64,000 nucleotides of DNA from Cladocopium goreaui (GCA_947184155.2 CAMXCT020001868.1:572104-636103), one strand, 5' to 3'; shown: positions 1 to 10,179, counted from the stretch's first letter. Program-made: numbers and translations. The notes: generated by a model from the letters alone, not told the origin.

Positions 1-39
1 CATCATCAGCATCAGCATCATCATAAGCATCATCATAAG

Positions 40-82
<43 letters not shown>

Positions 83-185
83 GCCACAATCATCACCATC
101 ATCATCATCATCACCTTCATCATCAAACCCACCTTCATGTATTATTTGCATTTATAGAAATATACATTTATATATATATATATAC
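1..185. repeat. CAT/ATC microsatellite followed by a TA run
   Basis: Nearly pure CAT (ATC) trinucleotide units fill bases 1-125 and are followed by an AT-rich tail with a TATATA run at 170-185. The repeat probably continues beyond the left edge. No gene is visible. Confidence 0.9.
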
Positions 186-258
186 ATAGGATCACCACCT
201 CTTTAGGGCTACTTTTCGGGGGGGAACCATACCAAAATGTAAGAAAATTGGTCGCTGA

Positions 259-748
259 ACGTCCCCCAGGTGCCGTTTTTGTGGGGAGGGTCTTCTAGAG
301 CACACCACCACCGAAGGCTCCACCTTCGAAACCAAGGCCATCGACACCTCCTGCCAGAAAGGACTGGGTAATTCCTCGGGTGCCAAATGGGTATCTCTTC
401 AGGACATCCTCAATGCCCGACCAAAGGAATTCAGAGTTCATCACGTCTGCTTGGATGGACGAACGGGACAACTTTCTGCTATCAATTGTCCAAGGCCCCG
501 CAGCTGCGGCTGCCAGTACATCGGGATCAGCACCTTGGGCGCAGTATCTGAGAAGAGTGACTGCCTACGGCTGCATGGTCTTCGGAGTCTGCAATCCGGG
601 GGTCGTGACTGAGGACACGGCATCCACGATTTCTGAGAAGGATTGGCTTAGATGCTATAGCCATATCGTCCGCAAATACATGTTGACGCGGGCTGGATGC
701 TACCTGTCAACGGCGGGAATGCTGATGATGCTGGACACCATGACGTGA
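259..748 (+). pseudogene. Frame-broken 5' part of the 697-2754 coding region
   Basis: Frame 1 is open from 259 (after TGA 256-258) to the TGA at 610-612. It reads like protein, with a CRFC motif near its start and stretches such as GAKWVSLQDILNARPKEF, but has no ATG. Plausible coding then appears in frame 2 from about 605 (VVTEDTASTISEKDWL) to TGA 746-748, and returns to frame 1 at the ATG of the next entry. The simplest reading is one ancestral ORF broken by two small indels near 600 and 700. An unrecognised intron or sequence error is the alternative. Function is unknown. Confidence 0.45.
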
Positions 749-2754
749 ACATCGCCAATCAGTCCGAATTGGGACGAATCAAGAAGCTGATCACGAACCC
801 GCTTGCATGCAGGATCATTGAAGCACCGAGCGGCCCAAGGGAGGTTGACAAGTTGGCCGGTGACTTCCGGGCTGGGACGACCATCCTCATCACTGATTTG
901 ATGTTCCGCGTGGGAACCCAACGTGGGCCGCATGGCATTCAAATGGGGTTAACTGACATGGGATGGGAGAGTGTTGAAGTCTTCAAGATCCATGATTCTG
1001 AGTTTGAACGACCACTTCAACAATTTCTCGATACGCTTGACAAGGTCAAGCAACATCTCAAAACGGATACCATCGATGATGGCCAGGTAACGGTTCATCT
1101 TTGGTTGTCATTGCAGTTCCTCCATGAACAAAAGCCACCCCACTGTGTAATGCTCGAGAATGATTTCAAGAATCAATTTGTCAAAGGGGTGATTGACCTT
1201 GATCAAGTCACATCCCGACCCTTGATGGTCGCCATCAACAACGACTCCATGTTCAACGGTGTGGACTCCGTCACGTCAAGAATCGCAGTTGAGCTGATCG
1301 AGAAGATGAGGCTCCAGGGGGTCTTAGTGACGTCCGACCAGAGAATGTGGCGGTCGATGTATTCCCAATATGGAAGACAGTTCTCAGTGTTGAACACGAC
1401 CAAAAAGGGGACCCTGGGAAAGACAGCAATTTGGTCTGTCATCGAGAAGAACCTGTTTCGCCAAAGGGTTTTCCTCATGTGTGCCACGAACAGGGAGTAT
1501 GTGTCCGTACTCAATGAAGGGGCATTCAAACCTGAGGAGTCCGGAATCGACACAAAGGTGTTGGAGGACATGACTGGCCCAACGGAGGTATTCAGAATCG
1601 CAAGTGGCGAAATGACCCCAGGCGACTACGCGACCGATGACACAACCATTTTCCAACGAGGCCCTGGAACTGCCACCAACAGATTCACGAAGGACAAGAG
1701 GTTTAAGACCCGATGGGTTGAACCAGTGGTCGGCACTCATGAACTAGAACCCGTTGTGTCAGATCGATGCATGTGGTTCTACATCGACAACGAGAGCTCT
1801 GACATCATGTGCGGCTCCTGCAGAGGGGCGGTAACGATGGACGAGATCGAAACATGCCAGCTGAGGCCGACCCACTGCATCAACTGCTCTGCAAGCACCC
1901 AAGATCACTACAAGCGCTCCGCTCCCACGTTGGAAGCCAGGAAATCCGTCTTGCTCCTAGCGGCCAGATTGAAGGTCGCATTTGAGGAGTGTGGCATCGA
2001 CATGGTCGATATCAACCAAGGATTTCAGGCATGGCTCACTTTCACGGCATCTTCTTTGATTTCAAACACTTTATTGCCGTACGGGGAGCACTTGATGAAG
2101 TCTGTTTCGCACATGGGGGGAGTCAGGGTATCGAAGAGACAGGCTCTGGAGATCTTCCGGAATGGACGCGGCAAACAGTTCAGCATCTACCGCGAAAGAA
2201 TCTATGATGAGGTCGCGAAGAAGTGGCTCCTGGCTTTCAGGGTCACGAAAGATTGCGGGAATGTCGCGTACAAGGACTTCTTCGAGCAGGTCGCTGTTCC
2301 TGAGGTGAAGGACAGGAACGAAATCTTCGGATTCTCCCGTGCATCAGCCGAGAAGACTGGGGACATCATCGAGTTTTGGCTTGGTGTCTTGGATGTGGCA
2401 AACATGGCAAAAGGGGTTGTGAATGTCTTCAATGCCAGCGTTGACCCTGCTGAATTCCTCAACGGCTTGGAGAAGGCATTGGCCCAATTCACATCAACTT
2501 CCAGAACTACAAGCACCATCAACGACAAGAGACGAGGCTCTTTCGACTGCACCCTGCAGACTGCAGAAGCCGAAAAGGTCATGAAGATCATCCACGCAAT
2601 TCCCGGGTATGAAATGTTGAATGACTTCAACTGTCTCACAGAGTGGGAGAAAGATCAGGTCATCTCTCAGTTTCGAAGAAAGCACCATGTCACAGGGGAC
2701 GACGCCAACATGGGCGCTGATGCTGATGCCAAGCCAAATACCTTCAAAATGTAA
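697..2754 (+). CDS. Intronless 685-aa protein of unknown function with a CxxC...CxxC pair
   Basis: A single open frame runs from ATG 697 to TAA 2752-2754, far longer than any exon-like island around it and with G+C-richer codons than its AT-rich flanks. I do not recognise the family. The visible motif is a possible zinc-binding knuckle of two CxxC pairs, C372-GS-C375 and C394-IN-C397. The region before it has alternating hydrophobic segments (TTILITDLMFRVGTQRG near the N-terminus), and the C-terminus is hydrophilic and ends in PNTFKM. The upstream sequence looks like more of the same gene in other frames, so ATG 697 may be only an internal Met of a broken gene. The lack of introns fits a retrocopy or a mobile-element protein; no RT, integrase or transposase motif is seen. 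Confidence 0.6.
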   Translation: MLPVNGGNADDAGHHDVNIANQSELGRIKKLITNPLACRIIEAPSGPREVDKLAGDFRAGTTILITDLMFRVGTQRGPHGIQMGLTDMGWESVEVFKIHDSEFERPLQQFLDTLDKVKQHLKTDTIDDGQVTVHLWLSLQFLHEQKPPHCVMLENDFKNQFVKGVIDLDQVTSRPLMVAINNDSMFNGVDSVTSRIAVELIEKMRLQGVLVTSDQRMWRSMYSQYGRQFSVLNTTKKGTLGKTAIWSVIEKNLFRQRVFLMCATNREYVSVLNEGAFKPEESGIDTKVLEDMTGPTEVFRIASGEMTPGDYATDDTTIFQRGPGTATNRFTKDKRFKTRWVEPVVGTHELEPVVSDRCMWFYIDNESSDIMCGSCRGAVTMDEIETCQLRPTHCINCSASTQDHYKRSAPTLEARKSVLLLAARLKVAFEECGIDMVDINQGFQAWLTFTASSLISNTLLPYGEHLMKSVSHMGGVRVSKRQALEIFRNGRGKQFSIYRERIYDEVAKKWLLAFRVTKDCGNVAYKDFFEQVAVPEVKDRNEIFGFSRASAEKTGDIIEFWLGVLDVANMAKGVVNVFNASVDPAEFLNGLEKALAQFTSTSRTTSTINDKRRGSFDCTLQTAEAEKVMKIIHAIPGYEMLNDFNCLTEWEKDQVISQFRRKHHVTGDDANMGADADAKPNTFKM

Positions 2755-3621
2755 GCTTACATTTTCAAGGCCCCCTCAAAAACACCTTGAAAAATCTAGC
2801 TGACACTCTGGGTACGTCCCCCCACCTTAAAACGGTGGTGATTATATAGGTGGATGGATGGATGGATGGATGGATGGATGGGTGGATGGATGGATCGATA
2901 CATGTACGATATACATGCATATGGGCCTGCTCAGGAAATGCAGCTCAATTCTGTAAACATACTTTATTAATCTATATTATAATATACTTAGATATATATA
3001 TACATATATGCATGAAAAAATCTTTTCTTTTTTGGTCCCTATCTGTGTGATCATGTTGCGCATACAACTAGGGCCACTAGGGGACAAGTGAATATGGAAA
3101 GAAGAAAATTCCCACTCATGCTCATTCCACGTGAGATTTGTTTGCGTTCTATACATAGTGGAGGTAGCAATATCCGACACATCTTTAGTTGTGCCATAGT
3201 TCAAAGTGCAAGCCTGGAATTTGTTCTTAAGAAGCACCTCAGTCAGTGGTCCCATTTTGACAAACATTCTTAGAATTTTAATGTGGGATAAACAGCTGCC
3301 CCGTAAATTTTCCCTTGAAGCAATTGAAGCAATCAAATGATTGGATGTTTGTTGGATATTGTTGCAGATTGTTGGTGTATATCTCATTTTTGTCATGGTT
3401 ATCCCTCAATAATCTGGATCTGACATTGTTTTACCCCATAAATACATATAAATACATATTACTATATTGTTAATTGTCCCCATAAATTATCCCTCATATT
3501 CTTTCTAAATATCCCCCCCTTGTCCCACAATTCTCATGGTCATCCCTCAATATTCCGCATAAATCTATCCAAGAGTCGTGCCTGTCATTGCCCCGGTCCG
3601 TCATTGGCGCGGTCCTCGAAG
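2755..3621. other. AT-rich spacer with a GGAT microsatellite
   Basis: This stretch holds a (TGGATGGA)n run at about 2850-2893 and otherwise AT-rich sequence with short TATA runs. I see no convincing coding segment or terminal-repeat element. Confidence 0.6.
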
Positions 3622-3711
3622 GTCGCCTGCATTGCTGCCATTGAGACACGCTGCCGAGACGACTATCTTCCGCATGTCTTGGAGACCCAGTATTGCTCGT
3701 ATCGAGGCAAC
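3622..3711 (+). CDS. Candidate exon, 30 codons
   Basis: The segment follows CTCGAAG and reads VACIAAIETRCRDDYLPHVL and on to RGN, before a weak donor AAC^GTTGTA. Codon use is richer in G+C than the flanks. The upstream frame is also open, so the acceptor is uncertain. Protein family not recognised. Confidence 0.4.
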
Positions 3712-4190
3712 GTTGTAAATACCATGTAAAACATGTAAAACCACTATATCCAACTACATCCCCATAGAAATGGTTGTATCACCATAAAATGGTTGGTTTT
3801 ATATGGTCTTATACTATCTAATGTGTTATAACCAACCATCCCCAAAAATCTTCATAAATGATCATGAATGGGTTGGATTCCAACCATCCCCAAATGGTGG
3901 GTTTATTGTTGGGTTGTCCACATTAAAACCAAGAATTCAATCCAATTTTGGCAGAAATGCTGCTTTGGGTTTGTTCCACCATCCCCAATTTTTGCATCAG
4001 TCCCACATTACAAAAGCATCCTGCTGTGCCAGGTGCCACAGGTCATGCTAAATTGGCCGGATGTCTTTGACCAAATATATGTGCGTTTGCACCAAAATGA
4101 GGGAAAAAAACAAATTGTTCGTGCTATATAAAGGATATTAAAGATTGTTCAAGCCTCATGTTCCCCATTGAAACAGCAAATTGTATGTGG

Positions 4191-4290
4191 GTATGGGTCA
4201 ATACCTATAGATACAATTTAGTGGGATGAACATCCATTTACCAACTATTTTGATGTTCACCAGGGGTACAAGGTTTTGACACACTGCCAT
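4191..4290. repeat. Dispersed repeat family V, copy 1
   Basis: About 100 bp that recur at 29695-29800: both begin with a GTATGGRTCAA-like stretch, share GATGAACATCCATTTACC and end in GGTTTTGACACACTGCCAT. The copies are clearly homologous and slightly diverged. Class unknown. The rest of 3712-4805 is AT-rich with nothing else recognised. Confidence 0.6.
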
Positions 4291-4805
4291 GTGGCATCCA
4301 ACTCTTCTTAAGGACAAAACATGACAAAACCACCATGTTTTTTGCATCGTGACCAGGTCGCCTTGAACTTCACTTGGTTCAGTGACACAGGTGTTTTTTT
4401 ATGGCGCTGCCAGAAGTGGAGCCGAGCATGTTGAGCACTTAAATGATGATTAATGGGAATATAAATGAATATAATTAATAGGATATCAAGGTGAATTATG
4501 ATGGTTCATTATTGATATAATGGGAATTCAAATGAAGTATGTTGAAGTACTATATCATCAAAAATCATGGGATATCAACCGCAATGTCTCGGGAAATTAC
4601 TGGGGATTAACGGGTTGTATACCTCAAAATGTTCATGTATTGTGTTGGGAACATTATGACCAACCAGTCCCTTATTCTCAAACAAGCCCAGTTGCTCAGT
4701 GCCAGTTATATCCGAGTTACAAATCAGTCCCGGATTCTACCCCAGCGATGTGTTATGCATCACTTAGGGTCCCTGGGCCCCACTTACGTCCCTGGTGGAT
4801 CGCAG

Positions 4806-4871
4806 GAGAACTGTCCAATCCTGTACATCTCGGAGCGCTGTCCGGTGAAACTTGGCAAAAGGCACCTGCAG
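4806..4871 (+). CDS. Candidate exon, 22 codons
   Basis: After ATCGCAG the frame reads ENCPILYISERCPVKLGKRH and then LQ. The same frame stays open upstream and downstream to TGA near 4890. The acceptor lacks a strong pyrimidine tract, so the boundaries are tentative. Confidence 0.3.
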
Positions 4872-4966
4872 AAACGACCTGATTCGCGGTGAAACGATGG
4901 TGAAACGTGGCTGATTGCTGGGTGAACATGGTGGAACCACCTGATTTGAGTGAGAAAAAGTGCCTT

Positions 4967-5088
4967 ACTTGGTGGCTCATCCCACTTAGTAAGTGGGTTA
5001 TAACCCCAGTTATAAGTGGATTAACCCTACTTATCCCATTTATAACTGGGGTTATAACCTACTTACTAAGTGGGATGAGCCACCAAGT
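4967..5088. mobile_element. Fold-back element with about 50-nt near-perfect arms
   Basis: The two arms begin ACTTGGTGGCTCATCCCACT and pair over roughly 50 nt with the right arm, which ends GGGATGAGCCACCAAGT, leaving only a short loop around 5020-5035. This is typical of a MITE or fold-back transposon. It is the only copy I see in the window and lies just upstream of the exon at 5106. Confidence 0.7.
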
Positions 5089-5105
5089 AGTCTCAGCAAT
5101 TTCAG

Positions 5106-5253
5106 TACCAAGCCACTGGACTTGCAGGAAGGAGAGCCTGAGCCTTTTGAGACCAAGGACAATCCTTTTTTGGCACTGCATCAAAGCACTCTGTGCCCAC
5201 AAATTGGTCATGCCTTTGTTCTGGCAGAAGTACTGTGTAGGATTCTTGTATGA
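5106..5253 (+). CDS. Candidate terminal exon, about 48 codons
   Basis: After the acceptor CAATTTCAG the frame reads TKPLDLQEGEPEPFETKDNP and continues open to TGA 5251-5253. A donor inside it (GAA^GTACTG near 5229) would make it an internal exon. Acidic N-terminal part; family not recognised. Confidence 0.55.
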
Positions 5254-5581
5254 GTGCAAATATTAATGATATATAGTTACAATATGTTATAATACTGAGT
5301 ACTGTATATATTTATAAAGTTATGACGGGAGTACTACACAGTAAAAATATTTACCGTGTAGCAATCCAATATGTAATTCAGGATAGGAGTGTTGGAAGTG
5401 TCGGACGCTATGTTCTTGCCTCCGAAGTATAATTGCTCCTTTGCTTTCTAGACCTGCGCAAACGCCAACGCTTGCAGCAAATATCTATAAATGTATATAC
5501 ACATATTCTATTCCCATTGTTGGTTGGTTTTGTCCATTCTTCCCCCTTGTCACCTGCGTTCAAGTCGTCTTCATCCCACAG

Positions 5582-5671
5582 GACGAAGCGGCGCAAGATG
5601 CGGCGGATCCGCCGTCTCTTGCGAGCGCTGAAGCCGATGCGGCGGAGGACCGGCGCGGATGGCTTCAGTAG
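5582..5671 (+). CDS. Candidate exon, Ala/Asp-rich, 29 codons
   Basis: A strong pyrimidine tract and CATCCCACAG precede a very GC-rich segment reading DEAAQDAADPPSLASAEADA and on to the stop TAG 5669-5671. Another frame is Arg-rich (KRRKMRRIRRLL), so the reading frame is not certain. A 9-bp ATGGATGCC repeat follows at 5679-5714. Confidence 0.45.
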   Translation, partial: DEAAQDAADPPSLASAEADAAEDRRGWLQ

Positions 5672-6403
5672 GGAGGAATGGATGCCATGGATGCCATGGA
5701 TGCCATGGATGCCAGTTATTTCATGATACCCTGTGGCTATCCAACATAGTTATGGTATATAGATGGCCCATTTACATCCATTTACAGATGATACACATGA
5801 GGATTTACCTTTTAAAGATTGTGATTTCCCATAGCTATCCATAGCTATGTTAAATAAGCAGAGGGGTATATCAACACGCCAATAAGATATAACTTGGCAA
5901 AATCCCACTGAAATAATGACAAGTTGAACCTTTTCTATTTTTGAGGGTTGCTACAATCGGGCAAATGATGATGGATTTATCGCGGGATTTGGGGCTACGA
6001 GATGTTCAGACAAAGCTTTAAGGGTTGGTTGACTTTCTCCAGGTTTGAGTTGGGGGTTTAAGTGCGGAATATCGGTAGTGAATGTCCCCATGTTTGGGGG
6101 TTGACATGTGGTGGATCAATTAATTAATGGATATAGAGTCGATGGAGTCTACGACATGCAAAGAGTTGATGGGAGATTGGTGGGTAAGTGAAGCAGTCGA
6201 ACTCTCTTTGTTTACTGATGTGACTCAGAATTGGCTTAGTGGTTTTGCAAACTGTCCACTTGTTTCCTCAGCTAAGCTGACTGGTCAAAGATACCCTATT
6301 TGTTTCTACATGTTTTTTGTTCATGTTTTCCAAGTGTGTTTTAATTGAAGTCTATCAAGCATCATATGTATCTTGCCACTTGCCATATCCAGTTTCTCCC
6401 TGA

Positions 6404-6703
6404 TGCGAGGCGGATGAGAAACGCTTCATCGAGGGGCGACGCTATGAAATCACTTCTCCAAACTTGAGGCAGCTGAACACCAAAACACTTCTGGAATTTC
6501 CTGGATTTGTTGAAGATGATTTGATGAGAAATCCACTACGACTAGGAATTATTCGTCGGGAATGTGTGTTCTATTTCTTTGGGGTTCCCCAAGCAAATCC
6601 AAGATTTAGAAGGATTTCGAAACAGAAAATCTCCGGCAGCAAACTTTCAGCTAATATTTGGGATATGTTCAAACAAATCCGGATGACATTTAAACTTCAT
6701 TAA
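6404..6703 (+). CDS. Candidate terminal exon or gene fragment, about 99 codons
   Basis: One frame stays open from 6404 to TAA 6701-6703 after a possible acceptor at CCTGATGCGAG (6409). It opens ADEKRFIEGRRYEITSPNLR and continues with charged and aromatic segments to MFKQIRMTFKLH. The first 50 bases are GC-rich and look most coding; the rest is AT-richer and could be read-through. Family unknown. Confidence 0.45.
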   Translation, partial: CEADEKRFIEGRRYEITSPNLRQLNTKTLLEFPGFVEDDLMRNPLRLGIIRRECVFYFFGVPQANPRFRRISKQKISGSKLSANIWDMFKQIRMTFKLH

Positions 6704-7600
6704 ATCCTGGTATCTGATACCCTCCAGTCAATTGAGATAGATATGGTAAACCATTGGTTAGGAAACAATCCCGAGGTCATCACTTGTGGGAGATGGCTAT
6801 AGTAAGTGATTGGCCCGGACAAGAAGCAGCAACTGGATGCAAACTGACAGGCTGCTTGCGCATCTATTAGTTTCAACATGTTCCAAGGCGACCTTAAATT
6901 TTAGTGATGTCATTAATGTTTACAGCATTTTTTTGGTGATGTGTTTTATGATTTTGCCTATCAGAAATGGCATTTTTCATGGCCATCAGATTGGATCTGT
7001 TGGTTTTTGCCGATGTTTGGAGAAGCCGGCTGCCAGGGCCACTTGTGACTTCATCAGAAGCCTTGCTGCCTGGGAGCCTAGCGCCAACTCCCATGGTCAT
7101 GGTTGAAATCCCAGGCGTTTTTTTTCATGGTGATGACATGGGGATGGTTATGGTTTATGAATGGTTATGAAATTGGGTCTACCACCGTACTATATACTTT
7201 GTTAATCTTTGTTATACTTTGTTTGGGGCTTCGAACATCCATCGACCAGCCATGTTTTTACTGTGTGAAAATCAAGGGATTCCAGGCTGACCCCGAAGGA
7301 GTTGCATCAGTTTAACGAAGATTGGGGCCTGTGCACATGTCAGGTGCAAGCGCTACGAATTGAGGTCAGGAGCTCTTTGGTGGGAAAATGATGGAAACCA
7401 TGGTGGTCAATATGGTTTAATGAGATTCAATCGGGATATTTATGCATAATATATATATATATCGTATAATCAACACTCTTACATGTGCGTGTGTCTGAAA
7501 ATTGGGGATACCCCCAGTCATGGCTATTGAATAATGTGGAACATCATGATAGTCCAATGGATTCAATGGGGTACACTATTTTTAGACAAACATTCATCTA
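6704..7600. other. AT-rich spacer, no gene recognised
   Basis: The stretch contains ordinary AT-rich sequence, a short TA run near 7450 and no clear terminal-inverted-repeat element. A GC-richer patch near 7015-7090 could hide a small exon, but no frame with both splice sites stands out. Confidence 0.5.
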
Positions 7601-7603
7601 TGC

Positions 7604-7812
7604 GTGAGGCCTCAACATGTCCATCACAGTCTTGACAGTGCTGGCAGGCTTTCTATCCCGATCCTACAAAGCCGCTTCCAGAGCCAGGTTGGAACGGTTG
7701 GGCGCTTGAAAGGTCGAGTTCTGTCGAACAAAACACAGAGTTCTGTCGAACAAAACAACGGCACAGGCTCAGTGCCTGGGGGCGAAGCCAAGAAGGACAA
7801 GAAGGAGCCAAG
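7604..7812 (+). CDS. Candidate exon, Lys-rich C-terminal end
   Basis: The frame is open through PQHVHHSLDSAGRLSIPILQ to GEAKKDKKEP. An internal ~20-bp duplication (AGTTCTGTCGAACAAAACA twice, about 7720-7762) lies in the frame. A second frame starting at ATG 7617 encodes a 30-aa peptide (MSITVLTVLAGFLSRSYKAA...), so the choice is uncertain. The segment abuts the inverted-repeat element at 7810. Confidence 0.35.
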
Positions 7813-7973
7813 ACATATGAGCTATGGTCAATACTCATGGTTCATAACCATTAATAGGGGCTAGTCATCCAATGGTTCATAGGGATTTATAATAACCATT
7901 ATAAGGATCCTTATTATGGATGGGATGACCATCAACCATATAGTGAGTATTGACCATGGCTCATATCAAGACA
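7810..7973. mobile_element. Fold-back/MITE-like element (family VII)
   Basis: The left end ACATATGAGCTATGGTCAAT is inverted at the right end as TGAGTATTGACCATGGCTCA. The interior is AT-rich with internal complementarity. Only one copy was noticed. Confidence 0.6.
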
Positions 7974-8006
7974 TCCATGCGTCTTTTTTGTGGAAAAAAA
8001 TACAAG

Positions 8007-8117
8007 TGGTTGGTGGTTTGGAACATTTTGATTATTTTTCCATATAAATTGGGTATGTCATAAGCCCAACTGACGAAGTCATATTTTTCAGAGGGGTTGA
8101 AACCAACCACCAACCAG
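8007..8117. mobile_element. Family II inverted-repeat element (CTGGTTGGTGG type)
   Basis: TGGTTGGTGGTTTGGAACAT at the left and ACCAACCACCAACCAG at the right, with the shared interior ending TATTTTTCAGAGGGG. The first terminal C is lost. Confidence 0.75.
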
Positions 8118-8379
8118 TTATGTTATATCTTATAGATAATTAATCCCATCATATAACCATATATAATCACTATTGTTGGTATTATAACCACTATTATTAT
8201 AAGTAATACCAATAATTATTATATAACCATATTAGAACCATATTATAACCATATTATAATGACAATTATTGGTGTATAATCCCTATCATTGGTATTATAA
8301 CCACTATTATTATAACCAATGGGAGATTTCCACCGGTTTTTTTTGGAGGTCGATGTTTTTTGGACGTCGATGCCACCAG

Positions 8380-8449
8380 GATCCCAAGAAGAAGAAGGAT
8401 CAAGCTGCGACCTGAGCCCCGGAAAACGGCCCGTGGTGCCGGAGTGAAC
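8380..8449 (+). CDS. Candidate internal exon, Arg-rich, 23 codons
   Basis: Acceptor TGCCACCAG and a strong donor GAAC^GTAAGC bracket 70 nt (phase 1 to 0) reading IPRRRRIKLRPEPRKTARGA and then GVN. Basic, possibly nuclear or nucleic-acid binding by composition only. Confidence 0.5.
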
Positions 8450-8469
8450 GTAAGCGAAGTTGCTTCATG

Positions 8470-8605
8470 ACTAAGGGTTTATGGTATAAATATGAATCAT
8501 ATGATATATATATATTATATATATATATATATTATATATATTATATATATATATATTATATATATATTATATTTATATATATATATATTCTATTTATATA
8601 TATAA
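8470..8605. repeat. TA-dinucleotide microsatellite
   Basis: Nearly uninterrupted TATATA with a few ATTATA breaks. The long tyrosine/isoleucine open frame over it is a repeat artefact. Confidence 0.9.
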
Positions 8606-8858
8606 TACATCTACAGTTAATGGGATCTTATAGATCAACTATGATCAACTACTTGGGGGGCACCAGCTAGGAGGTTGCTGTGGCAGTGGACCCATGGTGA
8701 CAGTGCGTGCCCATTTGGGATCGGAAAGACCATGGTTTTTCCCATTGAACATGGCCATTGAACTGGGCTGATTTGGGGGGGAACCCCATGATTTTGAGAA
8801 CTCCCCATGAGATTGACTGTTCGAGACAGATCTGCCAGTGCACTCTTTGTGTCTTCAG

Positions 8859-8905
8859 GAAGCCGAGACTGAAGTTGACGACAGCTTTGTGCCATTCTTA
8901 GCCCT
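8859..8905 (+). CDS. Candidate exon, short
   Basis: A good acceptor TTTGTGTCTTCAG is followed by EAETEVDDSFVPFLAL. No clear donor is visible before the sequence turns AT-rich, so the 3' end is approximate. Confidence 0.35.
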
Positions 8906-9304
8906 CTGCTTTCTTTTTTGCACATTAATAACCATAAAGAATCATGTGTGGTTGATAATTAATGAACATGGTTACCACTAATTGCAATTGCGAATGAAGA
9001 TGCTTTCCGGACAGCATGTAGATGCAAATACCACGTCAAAGAGTTTCTGAATACGTCGTGAATCGTCGTGCAACTGATGTTCCTTGGGATCATGATCCGA
9101 ACGGACATTTGCCTCTGGTTCTGGAACAGTTTGCTATGGAAAACGGCCCATTCATATTTGATTTACCTATTAAGATGGAGAATTTTTCATGTTTTTTTAT
9201 AGTTCTGTTGTCAGTTTAACAGGAGGATATATCATATTCATCAGGGGATTGAGACCAGCATATACTCCTTTTTTGTTCAGGAACGGTCCCCGGTTTTTGT
9301 TGAG

Positions 9305-9408
9305 GTCAAGGTCGAGATTCTGGTGCCCTTGGCGCCGCTGATAGTGCAGAGATGTCAAGGTCAGTGACTCGGAGAGTGTACCAGCCATTGTTGGAGAGTT
9401 ACCCTCTG
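9305..9408 (+). CDS. Candidate exon ending at a family I element
   Basis: After TTTGTTGAG the frame runs QGRDSGALGAADSAEMSRSV and on to VYQPLLESYPL, ending exactly at the CTG^GTAAAC in the terminal repeat of the element at 9400. The competing reading is an exon 9281-9359 (acceptor TTTTTTGTTCAG, donor CAAG^GTCAGT) in a different frame. Transcripts are needed to choose. Confidence 0.4.
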
Positions 9409-9503
9409 GTAAACTAACATAGCTATGGAAAATCAAGATTTTTTATGGGAAAATCCACTATAAATGGCCATTTTCAATAGCTATGTTAAATTACCAGAGG
9501 GTA
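9400..9503. mobile_element. Family I inverted-repeat element, possible spliced introner
   Basis: TACCCTCTGGTAAACTAACA at the left is inverted at the right as TTACCAGAGGGTA, with TA at both outer ends as the likely target duplication. The repeat supplies a donor (CTG^GTAAAC) and an acceptor (CCAGAG^GGTA), giving a 91-nt intron at 9409-9499. Confidence 0.8.
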
Positions 9504-9580
9504 TCCTAATTTATCGTCATTTTAGGGTGCAGGACTCCAGGACGCTGTTTTCAGACATTGCTGATGGCATTCAGTTGTGA
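9500..9580 (+). CDS. Candidate terminal exon downstream of the family I element
   Basis: Read in phase 0 from the element's AG^GGTA, the frame is GILIYRHFRVQDSRTLFSDI and continues to TGA 9578-9580. An alternative acceptor GGTGCAG^GACTCC lies inside it. Confidence 0.4.
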   Translation, partial: GILIYRHFRVQDSRTLFSDIADGIQL

Positions 9581-9726
9581 GGAAAGAAGAGAGCGGAATG
9601 TGGGTATGGGATGGTATGGGTCAGTTATTCAAATGGTCAAGCATCCAGTCGTTGGGAGGGATCTCGGAGCTGTGTGTATCCATCTTTCCCACCTCTTTTT
9701 GAGGAGCCAGTTATCCATTTAATGGC

Positions 9727-9834
9727 CTGTTGGTGGTTTGGAACATTTGGATTATTTTTCCATTCAGTTGGGAATGTCATCATCCCAAGTGACTATCTCA
9801 TATTTTTCAGAGGGGTAGGTCAACCACCAACCAG
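9727..9834. mobile_element. Family II inverted-repeat element abutting a family I copy
   Basis: Left end CTGTTGGTGGTTTGGAACAT (one base short of the consensus), right end CAACCACCAACCAG. It touches the family I element that starts at 9835. Confidence 0.75.
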
Positions 9835-9938
9835 TACCCTCTGGTAATTTAACATAGCTATTGAAAATGGCCATTTATAGTGGATTTAACCATTAAAAAT
9901 TGTGATTTTCCATAGTTATGTTAGTTTACCAGAGGGTA
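9835..9938. mobile_element. Family I inverted-repeat element
   Basis: TACCCTCTGGTAATTTAACA at the left and TTAGTTTACCAGAGGGTA at the right. The interior is in the opposite orientation to the 9400 copy. Confidence 0.8.
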
Positions 9939-9971
9939 AATCGCTATTTTGGGACCATACCACCTTTTCAG

Positions 9972-10085
9972 TCAAAGCGAAAAATTCTCGTTGCGCCAGG
10001 TCCCAGCATGTCGCAGGACATCTTGGTGCCTCGGTCTGAAAAGAAACTGGTCCCGGGGATAGATGAAACAAGGATATCATGCAAG
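9972..10085 (+). CDS. Candidate exon, 38 codons
   Basis: The acceptor ACCTTTTCAG precedes SKRKILVAPGPSMSQDILVP and on to ISCK, ending at CAAG^GTGGTG, where a partial family IV repeat begins. An earlier GA-type donor AAG^GATATC at 10072 is also possible. Length is a multiple of three. Confidence 0.5.
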
Positions 10086-10179
10086 GTGGTGCCCCCCAGT
10101 TACAAGTTGATTTATAATTCCCGCTTTTTGCATCTTTTTGCTATAGATGCTATACTTATATCCCTCAGAAAAACCCTAG

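Noticed and set aside
9281-9359. Exon ERSPVFVEVKVEILVPLAPL with normal splice sites
   Set aside because: Not rejected outright: it conflicts in frame with the introner model at 9305-9580; kept only as the alternative pending transcripts.
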